The notes beneath the pieces are model-generated. The model had not been told where the DNA came from, searched no databases, and saw only the letters and a program-made list of their open reading frames with translations. Made by a program: the position numbers and the translations under genes. From positions 3,038,001 to 3,102,000 of the forward strand of contig CP088295.1 of NCBI GenBank assembly GCA_024666565.1: DNA of 64,000 nucleotides, written 5' to 3'. Shown piece after piece: positions 34,701 to 44,690 of the stretch (positions are counted from its first letter, which is position 1; every line of letters begins with the position of its first letter). The stretch comes from Svornostia abyssi (GTDB lineage Bacteria > Actinomycetota > Thermoleophilia > Solirubrobacterales > Solirubrobacteraceae).

Positions 34701-35374
34701 TGGCCGGGGCGCGGACGCGGCTGGCGATCCTCGTCGCCGGGCTGGTCGCGCTGTGGGTGGTGTTCGGCCCGATCGGCGGCGTGCTGTCGAAGGAGGACGT
34801 CCGCAGCACGATCGACGCGGCAGGGCCACTGGCGCCGCTGGCGTTCGTGCCGATCAGCGGCGTGCTGGCGCTCGTCCTGGTCCCCGGCCCGCTCCTCGCG
34901 GCGACGAGCGGCGCGCTGTTCGGGACGTGGGTCGGGTTCGCCGTGACGCTGGCCAGCGCGCTCACCACGTCGGCACTCGCGCTGCTCATCGGCCGCCACG
35001 CGGGCCGCGACGGGGCGCGGGAGTTCGGTGGCCGGCGCGTGGTGGCGCTCGAGGCGTGGCTCGACCGTCAGGGCGTGGCGGCGATCGTCACGGCGCGGCT
35101 CATCCCCGGGCTGTCCGACGCCGCGGTGTCGTACGCGGCCGGCGCCGTGGGCGTGTCCCTCTGGCAGATCCTCATCGGGACGGCGATCGGGGCCGCGCCG
35201 CGCGCGCTCGCCTACGCGGCGCTCGGCGACTCGATCACGGATCTCACGTCGCCACAGGGGCTCGCCGCGGCGGCGCTGCTCGTCGCGACGGCCGTGCTCG
35301 GCGCGGAGCTGCTGCGCCGGACGGTGCGGCACTCGAGCAGGGCGGCCGCCGCCGTGGCCGAGCAGGAGCGGTAG
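34700..35374 (+). CDS. TVP38/TMEM64 (VTT-domain) membrane protein
   Basis: 224 aa with about six membrane spans. Family features are the reentrant-loop region PLAFVPISGVLALVLVPGPLLAATSGALFG and the later ARLIPGLSDAAVSYAAGAVGVSLWQILIGTAIGAAPRALAYAALGDS. VTT proteins are thought to scramble or translocate lipids such as undecaprenyl phosphate. The ATG overlaps the aroA stop (TGATG), so it is translated with the aromatic operon although no metabolic link is evident. Confidence 0.85.
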   Translation: MAGARTRLAILVAGLVALWVVFGPIGGVLSKEDVRSTIDAAGPLAPLAFVPISGVLALVLVPGPLLAATSGALFGTWVGFAVTLASALTTSALALLIGRHAGRDGAREFGGRRVVALEAWLDRQGVAAIVTARLIPGLSDAAVSYAAGAVGVSLWQILIGTAIGAAPRALAYAALGDSITDLTSPQGLAAAALLVATAVLGAELLRRTVRHSSRAAAAVAEQER

Positions 35375-35380
35375 AGGCGC

Positions 35381-35999
35381 TCAGGCGTCGGCGTGGGCGC
35401 GCAGCAGCCCCTGCAGCAGCGCGAGCGACGCGAGCATCTCGCTGAACTCCTCGATCGCGATGCTCAGCGGATGCTGCTGGCCGAGGTCCGGCCCCCCAGA
35501 ACACGACCTCCATGAGCCCGGAGACGACCCAGAGGGCCAGCGTCGCGTAGAACAGCGGCCGCCCGACCGGGAAGGCGCGTCCGACGCTGAGCATCGCCCA
35601 GACGAGGGCGATGATCACCGGCAGGTACCACGTCGTCCAGTGCAGCCCGAGCACCCAGGATGTCCGCTCGTGGAGCATCACGGCCTCGTCGACGGCCATG
35701 AACAGCAGGATCCCGCCGAGCGTGAGCGCCGCGCGGCGGCCCGGTGCGCCGGCGTCCAGCAGCTGCGCGAACATCAGCGCCGTGAGACCGGCGGCGCCGA
35801 GCAGGCACGCGTTCAGGAGGGCCGGGAAGGTGTACTCGAGGTCGAGATCAAGCAGGCGCTGCGGGTCGCCCAGCGCGTGTGATCCGGCGATCGTGAGCCC
35901 GGCGATGAGGACCAGCGTGCACGCGACGACGACCGGCGAGCGCGCGCGGGGCAGAACCTCCGCCAGGCGGCCTGGGGTCGGATCCGGTCCGGCTGCCAC
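35381..35999 (-). CDS. Multi-span membrane protein, frameshifted near its C-terminus
   Basis: About 205 aa after correction, GTG start at 35999. Five or six spans, for example VVVACTLVLIAGLTIAG, LLNACLLGAAGLTALMFAQLL, LGGILLFMAVDEAVMLHER and WYLPVIIALVWAMLSVG. After MEVVFWG the frame turns into Arg/Pro/Ala-rich sequence running into the VTT gene. Removing one base of the C6 run at 35492-35497 restores PDLGQQHPLSIAIEEFSEM, then a Leu-rich helix, and a stop at 35381-35383, clear of the neighbour. The conserved Asp/Glu in AVDEAVMLHE and the EEF segment suggest a metal site, but I recognise no named family. Confidence 0.65.
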
Positions 36000-36038
36000 C
36001 GCGCCAAGTCTAGGAACGGGTGAAGAACTTGTGAAGGC

Positions 36039-38753
36039 CTACGCGCCGCCGACCGACGGCAGCGGCGCCACGGGTCGTGCGGGTGCGACCCGGATCCGCA
36101 CGTCGACGATCGCGGCGCCCGTCGGGCTGACGATCACCGGGTTGCAGTCCATCTCCGCGATCTCGGGGTGCGCCTCGGCCATCGCCCCGACACGGACCAG
36201 GACGTCCTCGAGGGCGGCGACGTCGGCCTTCGGCGCGCCGCGGTAGCCGTCCAGGCGGGGGAACGTCCGGAGCTCGCGCACCATGGCGTGGACGTCGGCC
36301 CGTGACACCGGCGTGAGGCGGACGGCGACGTCACGCACGAGCTCGGCCTCGACACCGCCGGCTCCGCAGACCAGCAGCGGCCCGAACTGCGGGTCCCCGA
36401 CGACCCCGACGAGCATGCGCACCCCGGCGGGCACCATGCGCTGCACGAGCAGCCGTGTGTGGTCTACCCCCTCCGCGGCGGCCCGGGCCTGGATGCGGGC
36501 GGCGGCGGCCATCACCCCGGCCGCCGAGTCCAGGCCGAGCGCGAGGAGGGACAGGTCTGCCTGGGTCGGCGGGGCGCCCGCGACCGCCTTCAGCGCGACA
36601 GGGAACCCGAGGCGCTCCGCCGCGCGGGTGGCGTCCTCGGGGGTGTCGACGACGTCGCCCGGCGCGAGCGGGAGCCCGTACGCCGCGCAGAGGCGTTCGG
36701 TGTCGGCGGGCTCGAGCCACCCGCCCCCGGCGCCCAGCGCGCGGGCGATCACGGCAGCGGCGACGTCGGCGTCGGCGTGCACGGTGGCCGGGGGCTCCAC
36801 GGGCCGGGCCCGCCACTGGGCGTATCGCGCCGCGCGGCCCAGTGCCCGCGCGCCCGACTCGGGGAACGTGAAGGACGCGATCCGCGCGGGCCCGGCGCGC
36901 AGCTCGTCGGGTGGGGCTGCGGTCGCGGGAAACGCGGCGATGATCGGCACCTCCGCGTCGGCGTCCGCCGCGCCGGCGGCGATCGCCTCGGCCGCGTCGA
37001 CGGCGCTCGCGGCGAGGGAAGGGGAGACGATCGCGATGACCGCGTCGATCTCGTCGCTGTCGGCCAGGACGGCGACCGCGTGGCGGATCTCGCGCGGGCC
37101 GGCGCTGGCGAAGAGGTCCACCGGGTTCTCCACCGCCGCGCCTTCGGCGACGTGGCGCAGCAGCCGCTCGCGGGTCCCGTCCTCGAGCGGCGGGACCTCG
37201 AGGCCGCTGTCGGCGCACGCGTCGGCGCACACGAGCGCGGGGCCGCGCGAGTTGGTCACGATCGCGACGCGGGGACCGGCGGGCAGGTGCGTGTCGGTCA
37301 TGAGCCGGGCGACGTCGAGCACCTCGTCGAGGCTGCCCGCGCGGATGACGCCCACCTGCCGGCACAACGTGTCGACCGTGATGTCCGAACCCGCGAGCAG
37401 CGCGCCGGTCGAGGACGCCTCGGCGTCGACACGCGGCGGCGTGCGCCCGCCCTTCACCGCGAGGATCGGCTTCGTCCGGCCGACGCGGCGCGCGATCCGC
37501 GCGAACTTCCGCGGGTTGCCGAACGACTGGAGATACAGGAGCGCGACCTCGGTCCGCGGGTCGTCCTCCCAGTACTGCAGGACGTCGTTGCCGGAGATGT
37601 CGGCCTTGTTGCCGACTGAGACGAACGTGCTGAGGCCCAGCCCGGTGGTCCGCGCGCGCTCCATGAGCGCGAGGCCCATCCCGGCGCTCTGCGAGAGCAC
37701 CCCGATGCCGCCCGGCGCCGGCGGCACAGGCGTGACGCTCGCGTTCAGCGCGACCTGCGGGTCGGTGTTGATGAGTCCCAGCGCGTTCGGCCCGACGACG
37801 CGGATGCCGGCGGACCGGCAGCGGTGCATGAGCTCGTCCTGGCGGGCGGCGCCGCGTGCGTCACCCTCGGCGAACCCGGCCGAGACGATGAGCAGCCGCA
37901 TGATGCCCGCCTCGGCGCACTGATCGACGACGTCGAGCACCGCGTCGGCGGGCACGACGACGACGCCGAGCTCAGGCACGGGATCCAGCTCGAGGACGGA
38001 CTTCGCCACCGCGTAGCCGTCGAGCTCGCCGCCGTGGCGGTTGACCGGATGCAGCGCGCCGGTGAACCCGCTGTCGACGAGGTTGCCCCACACCGTCGCG
38101 CCGACGCTCCCGGGCCGGGCCGACGCCCCGACGACCGCCACCGATGCGGGCGCGAGCAGCCCACGCATGGCCTCGACGGCAGCCCGGCGCTCGCGCTCCT
38201 CGAACCGCCCGCGCGCCTCGGGTGTCATCTCGCACGGGAACTCGAGGACGAGCTCGCCGGGGTGCGTCTGCACCGTGACCGCGAACCCGCTGGCGCGGAA
38301 CACGTCGATCATGTGGTGGTTTTCGGGCAGCACGGACGCGGTGAACGTCGTGATCCCCCAGTGCGTCGCCATCTGCGCGAGGTGCGCGAGCAAGACGGTG
38401 GCCAGGCCGCGGCCCTGCGCGGCCGGCGCGGTCTCGAAGGCGACTTCCGCCGTCTCGGCGTCCACGCGGATGAACTCGGCGTGTCCGAGCAGCACGCCAT
38501 CACCCTCCGCGACGAGGCCCGCGCCATCGCGCCCCGCGACGTCCGCGGCGTACCGCGCCATCCGCTCCAGGTTCACCCCGGCGGTGAAGAACCGCAGCCG
38601 CCGCTCGTCGGGGTCGAGCGCGTGCAGCAGCGCCGTGAGCGGGCCGACGTCCTCGGGCGTGACCTCGCGAATGTGCACGACCCCGCCGTCGCGCAGCGCG
38701 ACATCGACCCCGTCGGAGGGGAAGGCGGTGGGCGGTGGGGCGCCTGTCGCCAT
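36039..38753 (-). CDS. Pat-type protein acetyltransferase: GNAT plus acyl-CoA synthetase-like
   Basis: 904 aa. N-terminal GNAT domain at about 20-165 (VAFETAPAAQGRGLATVLLAHLA binds acetyl-CoA). The CoA-binding fold starts near 200 (SVAVVGASARPGSVGATVWGNL), two succinyl-CoA-ligase-like domains span about 330-640, and an ATP-grasp domain covers about 670-895. In true NDP-forming acetyl-CoA synthetases the catalytic His lies in S-H-T-G-A. Here the motif is SSTGALLAGSD, so ligase activity should be lost. That pattern marks Pat enzymes that acetylate acetyl-CoA synthetase and other proteins, and the N-terminal GNAT order is the actinobacterial form. Confidence 0.88.
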   Translation of the reverse strand: MATGAPPPTAFPSDGVDVALRDGGVVHIREVTPEDVGPLTALLHALDPDERRLRFFTAGVNLERMARYAADVAGRDGAGLVAEGDGVLLGHAEFIRVDAETAEVAFETAPAAQGRGLATVLLAHLAQMATHWGITTFTASVLPENHHMIDVFRASGFAVTVQTHPGELVLEFPCEMTPEARGRFEERERRAAVEAMRGLLAPASVAVVGASARPGSVGATVWGNLVDSGFTGALHPVNRHGGELDGYAVAKSVLELDPVPELGVVVVPADAVLDVVDQCAEAGIMRLLIVSAGFAEGDARGAARQDELMHRCRSAGIRVVGPNALGLINTDPQVALNASVTPVPPAPGGIGVLSQSAGMGLALMERARTTGLGLSTFVSVGNKADISGNDVLQYWEDDPRTEVALLYLQSFGNPRKFARIARRVGRTKPILAVKGGRTPPRVDAEASSTGALLAGSDITVDTLCRQVGVIRAGSLDEVLDVARLMTDTHLPAGPRVAIVTNSRGPALVCADACADSGLEVPPLEDGTRERLLRHVAEGAAVENPVDLFASAGPREIRHAVAVLADSDEIDAVIAIVSPSLAASAVDAAEAIAAGAADADAEVPIIAAFPATAAPPDELRAGPARIASFTFPESGARALGRAARYAQWRARPVEPPATVHADADVAAAVIARALGAGGGWLEPADTERLCAAYGLPLAPGDVVDTPEDATRAAERLGFPVALKAVAGAPPTQADLSLLALGLDSAAGVMAAAARIQARAAAEGVDHTRLLVQRMVPAGVRMLVGVVGDPQFGPLLVCGAGGVEAELVRDVAVRLTPVSRADVHAMVRELRTFPRLDGYRGAPKADVAALEDVLVRVGAMAEAHPEIAEMDCNPVIVSPTGAAIVDVRIRVAPARPVAPLPSVGGA

Positions 38754-38798
38754 GGGTCAGACCGTAGAGCACGCCGCAGCGCCCTATCGTCCTGCGCC

Positions 38799-39398
38799 AT
38801 GGTCATCGCCATCGACGGCCCCGCGGGGGCGGGCAAGTCCACCGTCGCGCGCGCCGTCGCGGCCGCGCTGGGCTACACGTACCTCGACACGGGGGCGATG
38901 TATCGCAGCGTCGCACTGGCGGAGCTGCGCGGCGCCGAGCATCCCGAGCGCGCGGAGATCCTCCTCGGCGAGCGCGTGCTGCTCGACGGCGACGACGTGA
39001 CCGAGGCCATCCGCACTCCCGAGGTCTCCGAGCGCGCCTCGCAGGTCGCCGCCCGGCCCGAGGTTCGCCGCGCGATGCAGGAGCGCCAGCGCACCTTGCT
39101 CGCCGACGGCGACTGGGTCGCGGAGGGGCGCGACATCGGCACCGTCGTCTGCCCGACCGCCGAGGTGAAGGTCTTCCTGACCGCCGACGACACCGAGCGC
39201 GCGCGCCGCCGCGCCGCCGAGCTGGGTGCCGACGTCGAGGCGGTGCTCGCCGACCAGCGCGTCCGCGACGAGCGCGACCGCGGTCGGGCCGACAGCCCGC
39301 TCGTGCCCGCCGGCGACGCCATCGAGCTGGACACCACCGGCCTGACCATCGACGAGGTCGTCGCCCGCATCGGCGAGCTGGCGGCGGCGAGCGCATGA
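38799..39398 (+). CDS. cmk: Cytidylate kinase
   Basis: Phosphorylates CMP and dCMP. 199 aa from the ATG at 38799. P-loop [10 protein letters not shown] at 6-15, then [13 protein letters not shown], the NMP-binding part with [35 protein letters not shown] and [14 protein letters not shown]. About 25 residues shorter than the E. coli enzyme, mostly in the NMP-binding insert. der starts inside its stop (ATGA), the usual cmk-der pair. Divergent from the Pat gene, 45 bases apart. Confidence 0.94.
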   Translation: MVIAIDGPAGAGKSTVARAVAAALGYTYLDTGAMYRSVALAELRGAEHPERAEILLGERVLLDGDDVTEAIRTPEVSERASQVAARPEVRRAMQERQRTLLADGDWVAEGRDIGTVVCPTAEVKVFLTADDTERARRRAAELGADVEAVLADQRVRDERDRGRADSPLVPAGDAIELDTTGLTIDEVVARIGELAAASA

Positions 39399-40765
39399 AG
39401 GTCGCGGTCGTCGGATACCCCAACGTCGGCAAGTCGTCGCTGGTCAACCGCCTGTCAGGCAGCCGCGAGGCCGTCGTCCATGAGCGCGCGGGGATCACCC
39501 GCGACCGCAAGGAGATCCCGGCCGAGTGGAACGGCCGGACGTTCACGCTCATCGACACGGGCGGCCTCGACACCGAGGACCCCGATCCCATGGCAGGCTC
39601 GATCCGCGAGCAGGCACAGGCCGCGCTGGACGAGTCCGCGGTCGCCGTGTTCGTCATCGACGCGCAGGCGGGCGTGCGGCCCGGCGACGAGGAGCTCGCC
39701 GACCTGCTGCGCCGCTGGAAGAAGCCCGTGATCATCGCGGCGAACAAGGTCGACCACGTGGGCGACATGGCCCTCGCGCACGAGGCGTTCAAGCTCGGCC
39801 TCGGCGAGCCGCAGGCCGTCAGCGCCGCGCAGGGCCTGGGCACCGGCGACCTGCTCGACCGCGTCGTCGAACTGCTGCCCGAGGACGACGAGGAGGCCGA
39901 CGACGACATCGTGCGCCTCGCGCTCATCGGCCGGCCGAACGTCGGCAAGTCCTCGCTGCTGAACAAGATCTCCGGCCAGGACCGCGTCATCGTCAGCGAC
40001 GTCGCCGGCACGACGCGCGACAGCATCGACCTGCGCCTCGAAATTGACGTCCCACCCACCCCGCGCGAGGTGATCATCGTCGACACCGCGGGCATGCGCC
40101 GGCAGTCCAAGGTCAACGAGTCCGTCGAGTACTACACGACGCTGCGCTCCACCCGGGCGGCCGACCGGGCCGACGTGGCGCTCGTGATCTGCGACGCCCA
40201 GGACGGCGTCACGTCCCAGGACATGCGGATCGCCGAGATGGCGATGGGAGCGCACTGCGCGACCGCGATCGTGCTGAACAAGTGGGACGTCACGGAGATG
40301 GACGAGGCCCAGCTCAAGCACGAGCGCGCGAAGGTCGCCAACAAGCTCCGGCTGCGGCCGAAGGTGCTGACCGCCAGCGCGCTGAGCGGCCGCGGCATCG
40401 AGCGCCTGATCAAGGAGGCGCTCGGCCTCTCCGACCGCATGCGCCAGCGCGTCCCCACGCCGGAGATGAACCGCTGGCTCAGCGAGGTCACCAGCGCTCG
40501 CCAGCCGCCCCAGAAGCAGGGCAAGCGCCTGAAGGCGTACTACGCCGCGCAGGTCGACACGAACCCGCCGCGCTTCCAGATCTCGATCAACCACCGCCAG
40601 CGCTTGACGCGCGAGTACGCCTACTACCTCGAGAACCGGCTGCGCGAGCGGCTCAGCCTCGAGGGCGTGCCCGTGATCATCGACTTCACCGAGCGCGGCG
40701 CGCCCCGCCGCGAGGGTGGCCGCGGCGGACGTGGCGGCCGGCGCGCGGACATCGACCGCGACTGA
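39395..40765 (+). CDS. der: Ribosome assembly GTPase Der (EngA)
   Basis: Double GTPase needed for 50S subunit maturation. 456 aa. First G domain: GYPNVGKSS at 7-15, DTGGL, NKVD. Second G domain: GRPNVGKSS near 179-187, [16 protein letters not shown]. The KH-like C-terminal domain ([28 protein letters not shown]) follows. The tail is Arg/Gly-rich ([11 protein letters not shown]), probably an RNA-contacting extension. Confidence 0.97.
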   Translation: MKVAVVGYPNVGKSSLVNRLSGSREAVVHERAGITRDRKEIPAEWNGRTFTLIDTGGLDTEDPDPMAGSIREQAQAALDESAVAVFVIDAQAGVRPGDEELADLLRRWKKPVIIAANKVDHVGDMALAHEAFKLGLGEPQAVSAAQGLGTGDLLDRVVELLPEDDEEADDDIVRLALIGRPNVGKSSLLNKISGQDRVIVSDVAGTTRDSIDLRLEIDVPPTPREVIIVDTAGMRRQSKVNESVEYYTTLRSTRAADRADVALVICDAQDGVTSQDMRIAEMAMGAHCATAIVLNKWDVTEMDEAQLKHERAKVANKLRLRPKVLTASALSGRGIERLIKEALGLSDRMRQRVPTPEMNRWLSEVTSARQPPQKQGKRLKAYYAAQVDTNPPRFQISINHRQRLTREYAYYLENRLRERLSLEGVPVIIDFTERGAPRREGGRGGRGGRRADIDRD

Positions 40766-40799
40766 TCTCAACACTCTGCGGCTACCATCGCCCGCCGCG

Positions 40800-42260
40800 A
40801 TGGAGTCCTCGACGTCCCGTGTGCAGCTGCCCGGCAACCGGCGGCTGCATCTCCTGCTCGCCGGCACGGCCGGCATCCTCGTCGGCGTCCTGCTCGCCGT
40901 CGTGCTGCTCGGCGGCGGGGGCGACGACGACGCCGCCCCGGCGTCCGGCACCGCCGGGCTCGTGCCCGCGTCGGCGCTGGTCTACCTGCACCTGTCGACG
41001 GACGGCGAGCGCGACGGCACCCGGCAGGCGCTTCAGATCGCCCGCGGCTTCCCGGGGTGGAACGCGCTGCGCGATCGCACCGTCCGCCAGCTCGTCGCGG
41101 CCGGACGCGACGGCGCGCAGGCTGCGGGCGTCACCCCGTTCCTCGGCGACGAGGCGGCGCTTGCGCTGACCGATCGCGGCACCGAGACCGCGGGATCGCT
41201 CGTGATGCTCCAGGTCACCGACCAGGCCGCAGCGAACCGCTACCTCGAGAAGGGGCAGGCGACCGTGCGCGAGAGCGAGGCGCGTGGCATCCAGACCCGC
41301 ACGTTCGGCACGCTCGTCACCGCGATCATCGGCGACATCCTCGTCATCGGCCAGCTGCAGAGCGTGCGCGAGGCGATCGAGCTCTCCACCGGCCGGGGCG
41401 ACACGCTCGCCGACGATCCGTCGTATCAGCGTGCGATGGAGGGCATGCCCGCCGACCGCGCCGCCGACGCGTGGGCGACCGCCGACGGCATCCGCCGCCT
41501 CCTCGCGCCGCAGGGGGGCGCGCTCGGCATCGCCGGGGCCCTGCTCGACGCGCCGGGCCTCCGGGCCACCGCGCTCGCGCTCACCGCCGAGGAGGACGGG
41601 CTGAACCTGCGGGTCCGCCGCCTCGTCGACCCCGACGCCCAGGGGAAGGTCGCAGGCGGCTTCGACCCGTCGCTGGCCGAGTTCATGCCCGACGACGTCT
41701 TCGCGTTCGCCGACCTGCGCAATCTGACCGGTGTCGCCCAGCGGTTCCTGTCGCTCGCGGCCCAGAACACCGAGGCACGGACGCTCCTCGAAGCGGCGCA
41801 GCAGGGCGGCGCGCTGGAGTTCCTGAAGGGCGAGGTCGGCGTCGGCCTGTCCCCGGGCGTGCCGGCGTCCGTGCTCACGCTCGTCGCTCGCACCGACGAC
41901 GAGGAGGGCGCGCGCAAGGCCATGAAGTCCCTGAAGGCGCCGCTCGTCGGGGACGTCGTCGACGGCCGCGTGATCGTGTCCACGAGCGCCGCCGGCCTGA
42001 GCGCCGCGAAGGACCCGGACCCACCCCTTTCGGGCACCGAAATCTTCAAAAAGACGGTCGGAGATTCCGACAATGGCGTGTCCTCGCTACTCTTCCTCGA
42101 CTTCACCCAGCTCCTCAGGCTGGGAGAGCAGACAGGACTGCGCGACAACCGGGAGTACCTGGCGGTCGCACCCGATCTGGAGAAGGTCCAGGCCGTGGGC
42201 GTCAGCTCGACCGCTGAGGAGGGATCGTCGACTTCGGAGATCTTCTTCCTGATTCCATGA
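40800..42260 (+). CDS. DUF3352 membrane-anchored protein
   Basis: 486 aa from the ATG at 40800. A short basic N-terminus leads to one span at about 18-39 ([22 protein letters not shown]), then an Asp-rich linker and a large extracytoplasmic domain matching DUF3352: [40 protein letters not shown] and repeated [15 protein letters not shown]-like units. Function unknown. The family is common in Solirubrobacterales-type genomes. The gene lies between der and metK and overlaps metK as ATGA. Confidence 0.8.
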   Translation: MESSTSRVQLPGNRRLHLLLAGTAGILVGVLLAVVLLGGGGDDDAAPASGTAGLVPASALVYLHLSTDGERDGTRQALQIARGFPGWNALRDRTVRQLVAAGRDGAQAAGVTPFLGDEAALALTDRGTETAGSLVMLQVTDQAAANRYLEKGQATVRESEARGIQTRTFGTLVTAIIGDILVIGQLQSVREAIELSTGRGDTLADDPSYQRAMEGMPADRAADAWATADGIRRLLAPQGGALGIAGALLDAPGLRATALALTAEEDGLNLRVRRLVDPDAQGKVAGGFDPSLAEFMPDDVFAFADLRNLTGVAQRFLSLAAQNTEARTLLEAAQQGGALEFLKGEVGVGLSPGVPASVLTLVARTDDEEGARKAMKSLKAPLVGDVVDGRVIVSTSAAGLSAAKDPDPPLSGTEIFKKTVGDSDNGVSSLLFLDFTQLLRLGEQTGLRDNREYLAVAPDLEKVQAVGVSSTAEEGSSTSEIFFLIP

Positions 42261-43492
42261 GCACCTACGCCGACAACGAATACCTCTTCACCTCCGAGTC
42301 CGTCGGGGAGGGCCACCCGGACAAGGTCGCCGACCAGATCTCCGACGGCGTCCTCGACGCCGTGCTGGCGCAGGACTCCAACGTCGAGAAGGCGCGCGTC
42401 GCCTGCGAGACGCTGGTCAACACCGGCCTCGTCGTCGTCTCGGGCGAGATCCGCACCGACGCCTACGTCGACATCCAGCAGGTCGCCCGCGAAGCGATCC
42501 GCAAGATCGGCTACATCGACGGCAACCTCGGCTTCTCGGCCGACTCTGTCGCCGTGCTCAACTGCATCGACCCGCAGTCCGCGGACATCGCGCAGGGCGT
42601 CGACGACGCCACCGAGCACAAGGGCGGCTCGTCCGACGATCTCGACCTCGAGGGCGCGGGCGACCAGGGCATCATCTTCGGGTACGCCACGAACGAAACG
42701 CCCGAGCTCATGCCGCTGCCGATCCAGCAGGCGCACCGCCTGGCCGAGCGCCTGGCGTACGTCCGCAAGAACGGCGACCTCGACTACCTCCGTCCGGATG
42801 CGAAGACCCAGGTCTCGGTCCGCTACCGCGACGGCAAGCCGGTCTCGATCGACAAGCTGCTCATCTCGACGCAGCACAGCGAGGCGTACAGCGACCAGTC
42901 GGCGATCAAGTCCGACCTCTGGGAGCACGTCGTCAAGCACGTCCTGCCGAAGGACCTGTACGACGAGAACACGCTGTACAAGGAGTTCCTCGTCAACCCG
43001 ACCGGCCGGTTCGTCATCGGCGGCCCGGTGGGCGACTGTGGCCTGACCGGCCGCAAGATCATCGTCGACACGTACGGCGGCGCCGCCCGCCACGGCGGCG
43101 GTGCGTTCTCCGGCAAGGACTCGTCGAAGGTCGACCGCTCCGCCGCGTACGCGACCCGCTGGGTGGCGAAGAACATCGTCGCCGCCGGCCTGGCCGACCG
43201 CGCCGAGCTGCAGGTGAGCTACGCCATCGGCGTCGCCCAGCCGATCTCGATCATGGTCGAGACGTTCGGCACCGAGAAGGTCGACCGCGCGACTATCGAG
43301 AAGGCCGTCCGCGAGGTCTTCGACCTCCGCCCGCTGGCCTACCGCCGCGAGCTGAACCTGTTCCGCCCGATCTTCCAGAAGACGGCCGCGTACGGCCACT
43401 TCGGTCGCGAGGATCCGGACTTCACGTGGGAGATCACCAGCAAGGTCGACGCGCTGCGCGCGGCGGCTGGTCTGGAGACCGTCCCGGCGTAG
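42257..43492 (+). CDS. metK: S-adenosylmethionine synthetase
   Basis: Makes SAM from methionine and ATP. 411 aa. Signatures: [21 protein letters not shown] at the start (ATP and metal ligands), [50 protein letters not shown] and [19 protein letters not shown]. Start and stop fit the family length. With only a 4-base overlap upstream there is no room for a SAM riboswitch of its own, so it depends on the DUF3352 transcript or an internal promoter. Confidence 0.98.
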   Translation: MSTYADNEYLFTSESVGEGHPDKVADQISDGVLDAVLAQDSNVEKARVACETLVNTGLVVVSGEIRTDAYVDIQQVAREAIRKIGYIDGNLGFSADSVAVLNCIDPQSADIAQGVDDATEHKGGSSDDLDLEGAGDQGIIFGYATNETPELMPLPIQQAHRLAERLAYVRKNGDLDYLRPDAKTQVSVRYRDGKPVSIDKLLISTQHSEAYSDQSAIKSDLWEHVVKHVLPKDLYDENTLYKEFLVNPTGRFVIGGPVGDCGLTGRKIIVDTYGGAARHGGGAFSGKDSSKVDRSAAYATRWVAKNIVAAGLADRAELQVSYAIGVAQPISIMVETFGTEKVDRATIEKAVREVFDLRPLAYRRELNLFRPIFQKTAAYGHFGREDPDFTWEITSKVDALRAAAGLETVPA

Positions 43493-43503
43493 CCGTTCGG
43501 TGA

Positions 43504-43532
43504 GGCGGGCCGGTGCTCAGCGCCAGCCCGCC
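43504..43532. terminator. Hairpin between metK and the convergent gene
   Basis: GGCGGGC (43504-43510) pairs with GCCCGCC (43526-43532) over a 15-base loop, 11 bases after the metK stop. It overlaps the 3' end of the convergent hypothetical gene. No T-tract. Confidence 0.55.
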
Positions 43533-43963
43533 TCCCAGTCATCGGTGGGATCACGCGACCCGTCGCGACCGATGACGAAGGCTGGTCCTTCACCGAGGTA
43601 GCACCGGCCCGGGCCGGCGAGTACGACGCGCATCTGGACCGTCGCATGCTCCTCCAAGACGAACACCTCGACCAGCAGGACGACCGGAAGGCCGTTCGGC
43701 ACCGCGATGGGCTTCTGCTCCTCGGGGTGCACCTCGTCGAGGATCTCGTCGTACGTCATCGCCCAGATGCGATCGTGCTCGTCGCGGAGCGCCCGATGGA
43801 TCGTCTCCCGGTCCGGTCCGCTCAGCCCGTAGCCGGGCTCGGGCGTCCACGTCAGATCCTCGATCGTGTCCAGGACGATGCAGTCAAGGAAGATCCCGAG
43901 GATCTGCGCGCGGAGGCTGCGCCGCCCGAGCCACTCGATGACCGCCTCGAGGCGGTCTGTCAC
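43517..43963 (-). CDS. Hypothetical protein, 148 aa
   Basis: No family recognised. GTG start at 43963, whose GTGA overlaps the stop of the upstream PH-domain gene, so the two are translationally coupled. The protein is acidic, with helices at the start (DRLEAVIEWLGRRSLRAQILGIFLD) and strands in the second half (LPVVLLVEVFVLEEHATVQMRVVL). No signal peptide or membrane span. It ends in an Asp/Trp-rich tail. Codon use matches neighbouring genes and the coupling supports it being real. Confidence 0.65.
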   Translation of the reverse strand: MTDRLEAVIEWLGRRSLRAQILGIFLDCIVLDTIEDLTWTPEPGYGLSGPDRETIHRALRDEHDRIWAMTYDEILDEVHPEEQKPIAVPNGLPVVLLVEVFVLEEHATVQMRVVLAGPGRCYLGEGPAFVIGRDGSRDPTDDWEAGWR

Positions 43964-44451
43964 AACCCGACGGTGCCTTCGCCCGGCGGCGTCTTGTGCT
44001 CGGCCAGCCGGTGCGCCTTGTCGACCGCCGCCCGCACCTCGTCCGGGTTCGCGATCCCTTCGAAGACGAACTGGTCGTCCTTGTCGGCGGCGGTGTCGAA
44101 GTCGGCGCGACCGATCCGCAGGATGCGCTCGAACACGCCCTGCTCGATCGCGACGTCCTGCACCCGGCTGAGTCGGGTCTCGTGGATGCTGCGCGACACG
44201 ATCCCGCGGCGGATGTGCAGCCGCTCATCGGTGATGACGTACTTCGTCGCCTGGCGGACGACGAGGCTCGCGATGATCGTGATGGCCGCGATGACGGCGA
44301 GCGCAGCGATCCCCGCCGCGGTGCCGATCGCGAAGAACAGGATCGCGCCGATCAGGACGCCGAGGCCGATGCCCTTGGCGAAGAACAGGAGGGCAGAACG
44401 CCACGACGGGTGGCCCTCGAACAGCACGGTTTCACCTTCGTGGAGCTCCAT
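43960..44451 (-). CDS. Membrane protein with bacterial PH domain
   Basis: 163 aa from the ATG at 44451. A longer frame to 44688 runs through palindromic intergenic DNA and is not credible. MELHEGETVLFEGHPSWRS is the usual start of YdbS/YdbT-like bPH2 proteins. Two membrane spans follow at about 20-65 (FAKGIGLGVLIGAILFFAIG, then GIAALAVIAAITIIASLVV), and then the PH strands: YVITDERLHIRRGIVSRSIHETRLSRVQDVAIEQGVFERILRIG. Role unknown, likely at the membrane. Confidence 0.82.
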   Translation of the reverse strand: MELHEGETVLFEGHPSWRSALLFFAKGIGLGVLIGAILFFAIGTAAGIAALAVIAAITIIASLVVRQATKYVITDERLHIRRGIVSRSIHETRLSRVQDVAIEQGVFERILRIGRADFDTAADKDDQFVFEGIANPDEVRAAVDKAHRLAEHKTPPGEGTVGL

Positions 44452-44513
44452 GGCGCGAGGGTACCGCGCGCATCGGGCGGCGGGGCGACCCCGGGGATGC
44501 CCCGGGGGCCCGC

Positions 44514-44625
44514 TGGGTCGAGTCATGGGCGTTCTACGCCCATGACTCGACCCACGTTGGTCTGGGGCCGTGGGCGCGCGTGCGTGGGCCGAGTTGTGGG
44601 TGCTCTGCGCCCGTAGCTCGACCCA
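44514..44625. repeat. Two REP-like palindromes
   Basis: Unit 1: perfect 18-base arms TGGGTCGAGTCATGGGCG (44514-44531) and its complement (44537-44554) with loop TTCTA. Unit 2: arms 44585-44602 and 44608-44625 with loop CTCTG, the same 18-5-18 layout and the same TGGGYCGAG ends but with several mismatches inside. A GC hairpin (44489-44496 with 44500-44507) precedes them. They fill the divergent gap between the PH-domain gene and priA and look like a repetitive extragenic element present as a tandem pair. Confidence 0.75.
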
Positions 44626-44690
44626 GGCGGCGACCCACCCCGCGCCCACCGGGCGGCGGGCGTCGGCGCCCGGCCCTATCGTCGCCACCC

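Noticed and set aside
34037-35332. 431-codon minus-strand frame over aroA and the VTT gene
   Set aside because: Shadow frame: low-complexity Arg/Gly/Pro/Ser composition, opposite to two well-identified genes.
42200-42256. SAM riboswitch before metK
   Set aside because: metK overlaps the upstream coding sequence by four bases, leaving no leader.
44452-44688. N-terminal extension of the PH-domain protein through the palindromes
   Set aside because: The extension is made of hairpin DNA translated into low-complexity sequence. MELHEGE at 44451 is the family start.
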